Part shown: in pieces, positions 14,920-16,704 of the stretch | Numbering within the stretch: position 1 is the first letter of the stretch | How the letters are laid out: each line of letters begins with the position of its first letter | Origin: CAMYJH01 sp041589735 | GTDB taxonomy: Bacteria > Pseudomonadota > Gammaproteobacteria > HK1 | NCBI GenBank assembly: GCA_041589735.1 | Contig: JBFHVA010000061.1 | Coordinates: forward strand, 1 to 16,704 | DNA: 16,704 nucleotides | Direction of reading: 5' to 3' | Program-made: the position numbers and the translations under genes | The notes under the pieces: generated by a model | Seen by the model: only the letters and a program-made list of their open reading frames with translations | Told to the model about the DNA's origin: nothing | Database searches by the model: none

Positions 14920-16296
14920 GTGACGCACCGGACTCATAACCGTCCCACCGCCGAGTGGCAGCGCCTGGATACCGCGCACCATCTGCATCCTTTTACCGAT
15001 TACAAGGCTCTGGCCAAGAAACGCAGCCGCATAATTACCCGGGCTGAGGGGGTATACGTATGGGACTCGGAGGGCAACAAGATCCTGGACGGCATGGCGG
15101 GGCTTTGGTGCGTCAACTTGGGCTACGGCAGGAAGGAGCTGATCGAAGCCGGCTGCCGTCAGCTCGAGCAGCTGCCCTTCTACAACAACTTTTTCCAGAC
15201 CACCCATCCTCCCGCGGTAGAGCTTTCTGCACTGCTGGTGGAAGTCACGGCCAAGCACTTAAATCACGTTTTCTTCACCAACTCGGGCTCCGAGGCCAAC
15301 GATACCGTGGTGCGTTTGGTGCGCCGCTACTGGGACCTGATGGGGAAACCCTGGCGGCACACCATCATCAGCCGTAAAAACGCTTACCACGGCAGCACGG
15401 TGGCCGGCGCGAGCCTCGGCGGCATGGCCCCCATGCACGCCCAGGGCGGCCTGCCTATACCGGGTATCGAGCACATCGAGCAGCCCTACTGGTACAAGCT
15501 GGGTGGCGGCCTGTCGCCGCAGGATTTCGGCCGCAAGGCGGCCGGGTGGCTGGAAGAAAAAATCAATCACGTGGGTCCCGACAACGTGGCCGCCTTCATC
15601 GGCGAGCCGGTTCAGGGGGCGGGCGGCGTCATCGTTCCGCCCGAGACCTACTGGCCGGAAATCGCCCGAATCTGTAAAAAGTACGACATCCTGCTGGTGG
15701 TCGACGAAGTGATTTGCGGCTTTGGCCGAACTGGAGAGTGGTTCGCCAGCGACCATTACGGTCTTAAGCCCGATCTCATGCCCATGGCCAAGGGCATGTC
15801 GTCCGGCTATCTGCCCATCGGAGGGGTCATGGTCAGCGACCGTGTGGTCGAAGTCCTGATCGACAAGGGCGGCGAGTTTTTTCACGGCTTTACCTATTCG
15901 GGCCATCCGGCGGCGGCGGCGGTGGCGGCCGAGAACATTCGCATTCTCCGCGACGAAGGCGTGGTGGAGCGGGTGAAGAAACAAACCGCGCCTTATTTTC
16001 AGAAGCGGCTCAAGGAGCTGGGCGACCATCCGCTGGTGGACGAGATCCGGGGTATCGGACTCTTAGGTGGCATCGAGCTCATCGGCGACAAGTCTCGCCG
16101 CAAGGGTTTCGAAAACGACGGGGACGTCGGAAATCGTTGCCGTGATTACTGCTTCGATAATGGCCTGGTGATGCGCGCGGTGCTGGACTCGATGATTCTG
16201 TCTCCGCCGCTCGTGATAACCGAAGAAGAAATTGACGAGCTTATGGAAAAGGCCGGGCGCTGCCTGGACCTGACTGCAAAGGATCTGGGCCTTTAA
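14920..16296 (+). CDS. spuC: Putrescine:pyruvate aminotransferase (class III, PLP)
   Basis: A 458-residue class III aminotransferase of the SpuC/omega-transaminase branch, which moves the terminal amino group of putrescine (or a related polyamine) to pyruvate. PLP residues are visible: the phosphate-binding NSGSEAND (121-128), YHGST after the aromatic stacking region, D262 in VVDEVICGFGRTG, and the Schiff-base lysine K291 in PMAKGMSSGY. The N-terminal HHLHPFTDYKAL and GLWCVNLGYGR motifs match this subgroup closely. Translation appears to start at GTG (14920) with GGAAG about 10 bases upstream; no in-frame ATG precedes it nearby. It is followed by a polyamine-binding protein gene, as spuC is followed by spuD in Pseudomonas. 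Related enzymes accept beta-alanine or other omega-amines, so exact specificity is moderately certain. Confidence 0.9.
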   Translation: MTHRTHNRPTAEWQRLDTAHHLHPFTDYKALAKKRSRIITRAEGVYVWDSEGNKILDGMAGLWCVNLGYGRKELIEAGCRQLEQLPFYNNFFQTTHPPAVELSALLVEVTAKHLNHVFFTNSGSEANDTVVRLVRRYWDLMGKPWRHTIISRKNAYHGSTVAGASLGGMAPMHAQGGLPIPGIEHIEQPYWYKLGGGLSPQDFGRKAAGWLEEKINHVGPDNVAAFIGEPVQGAGGVIVPPETYWPEIARICKKYDILLVVDEVICGFGRTGEWFASDHYGLKPDLMPMAKGMSSGYLPIGGVMVSDRVVEVLIDKGGEFFHGFTYSGHPAAAAVAAENIRILRDEGVVERVKKQTAPYFQKRLKELGDHPLVDEIRGIGLLGGIELIGDKSRRKGFENDGDVGNRCRDYCFDNGLVMRAVLDSMILSPPLVITEEEIDELMEKAGRCLDLTAKDLGL

Positions 16297-16299
16297 ACG

Positions 16300-16318
16300 G
16301 CCCCGGCTCGTCCGGAGC
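16300..16318 (+). terminator. Weak stem-loop between spuC and the binding-protein gene
   Basis: GCCCCGG, loop CTCGT and CCGGAGC form a 7-bp stem with one internal mismatch starting four bases after the spuC stop. No T-run follows, so full termination is unlikely. It could act as an RNA-stabilising or attenuating element, which is common before an abundant transporter-binding-protein gene. Confidence 0.28.
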
Positions 16319-16399
16319 GCGCTTGATTTGTCAACTAGGCATGGGGAAACTAGCTGCGTTTTCCGAGTCACGCGGCTTTCAAATAACACTTCCACACTC

Positions 16400-16407
16400 A
16401 AGGAGGT
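16400..16407 (+). promoter_or_regulatory. Consensus Shine-Dalgarno site of the binding-protein gene
   Basis: AAGGAGGT lies eight bases before the ATG at 16416. It is the strongest ribosome site in the window and contrasts with the weak sites of the upstream catabolic genes. It fits high expression of a periplasmic binding protein. Confidence 0.75.
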
Positions 16408-16415
16408 AGAAGTAG

Positions 16416-16704
16416 ATGAAACCAAGAATTAAACCCGGCGTGTCCCGCCGGGGCTTTCTCGCCGGCATGGGTGCAGTTGCCGCGGGAATCAGCATCCTGC
16501 CCCGCGAGGGCTTTTCCGCCGAAGAGAAAAAGCTCAATTTTTACAACTGGGATACCTACATTGGCGAAACCACGCTGGACGATTTCCAGAAGGCGTCGGG
16601 CATCGAGGTCAAGATGGATCTCTTTGCCGACAACGACGAGCTGTTCGCCAAGCTCAAGGAAGGCAATCCCGGCTACGATCTCATTGTGCCGACCAACGAC
16701 TACG
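16416..16704 (+). CDS. Polyamine ABC transporter substrate-binding protein, N-terminal part
   Basis: The first 96 codons of a PotD/PotF/SpuD-type periplasmic binding protein; the window ends inside the gene. The signal peptide carries a twin-arginine motif (VSRRGFLAGM) and a modest hydrophobic stretch (AGMGAVAAGISIL), which indicates Tat rather than Sec export. The mature part starts around AEEKKLNFYNWDTYIGE and shows the family hallmarks NFYNWDTYI, the DDF...SGIEV segment, NDELFAKLKEG and GYDLIVPTNDY. The Asp of the NWD motif and the following aromatic residues belong to the polyamine pocket in this family. Its position after spuC matches spuD, and permease and ATPase genes should follow beyond the edge. 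Putrescine versus spermidine preference cannot be judged from this fragment. Confidence 0.9.
   Translation, partial: MKPRIKPGVSRRGFLAGMGAVAAGISILPREGFSAEEKKLNFYNWDTYIGETTLDDFQKASGIEVKMDLFADNDELFAKLKEGNPGYDLIVPTNDY

Noticed and set aside
33..16704. tRNA, rRNA, CRISPR or riboswitch elements
   Set aside because: Reading both strands by eye gave no cloverleaf-like sequence, no regularly spaced direct repeats and no recognisable riboswitch core. A covariance search could not be run.

Overview
The window is a GC-rich stretch of a bacterial chromosome, most likely from a proteobacterium and probably a gammaproteobacterium. The basis is the spu/puu-type polyamine catabolism layout (familiar from Pseudomonas), the proteobacterial style of the trans-aconitate methyltransferase and GFA proteins, and GGGGTCAGAGCC-type intergenic repeats that I associate from memory with proteobacterial genomes. 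No rRNA, tRNA, CRISPR array, transposase or phage gene is visible. I cannot place the genus.

Left part (1-5253), all minus strand. A secreted right-handed beta-helix protein (67-1299) stands alone behind a roughly 350-bp intergenic region. To its right lies a compact four-gene unit read right to left: an isocitrate/isopropylmalate dehydrogenase-family enzyme, trans-aconitate 2-methyltransferase (tam), an enolase-superfamily sugar-acid dehydratase-like protein and a GFA-family zinc protein. It ends in a clear rho-independent terminator at about 1598-1621. The gaps of 26, 70 and 47 bp suggest one operon centred on tricarboxylate or sugar-acid chemistry.

Middle part (5454-7638), also minus strand. 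This is a block of five small genes: two multi-pass membrane proteins, an STAS/SpoIIAA-like protein, a 51-residue two-helix membrane peptide and a SnoaL-like protein. Copies of a roughly 22-bp motif (core GGGGTCAGAGCCGAA) lie in all four gaps between them, two arranged as imperfect palindromes. This is the most unexplained structure in the window.

Right part. ilvD (dihydroxy-acid dehydratase, minus strand, 7734-9413) diverges from a second GFA-family gene (9566-10003, plus). From 10205 to the right edge the plus strand carries a polyamine utilisation locus: puuD-type gamma-glutamyl hydrolase, puuA-type gamma-glutamylpolyamine ligase (overlapping puuD by 26 bp), a second glutamine-synthetase-fold ligase, a GntR/FCD regulator with two apparent winged helices and its own sigma70-like promoter, a spuC-type putrescine:pyruvate aminotransferase, and the start of a Tat-exported polyamine-binding protein cut by the window edge. 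Together they would import polyamines, handle them either by gamma-glutamylation and hydrolysis or by direct transamination, and control this through the GntR protein. The order closely resembles spuABCD of Pseudomonas aeruginosa, with the regulator inserted before spuC.
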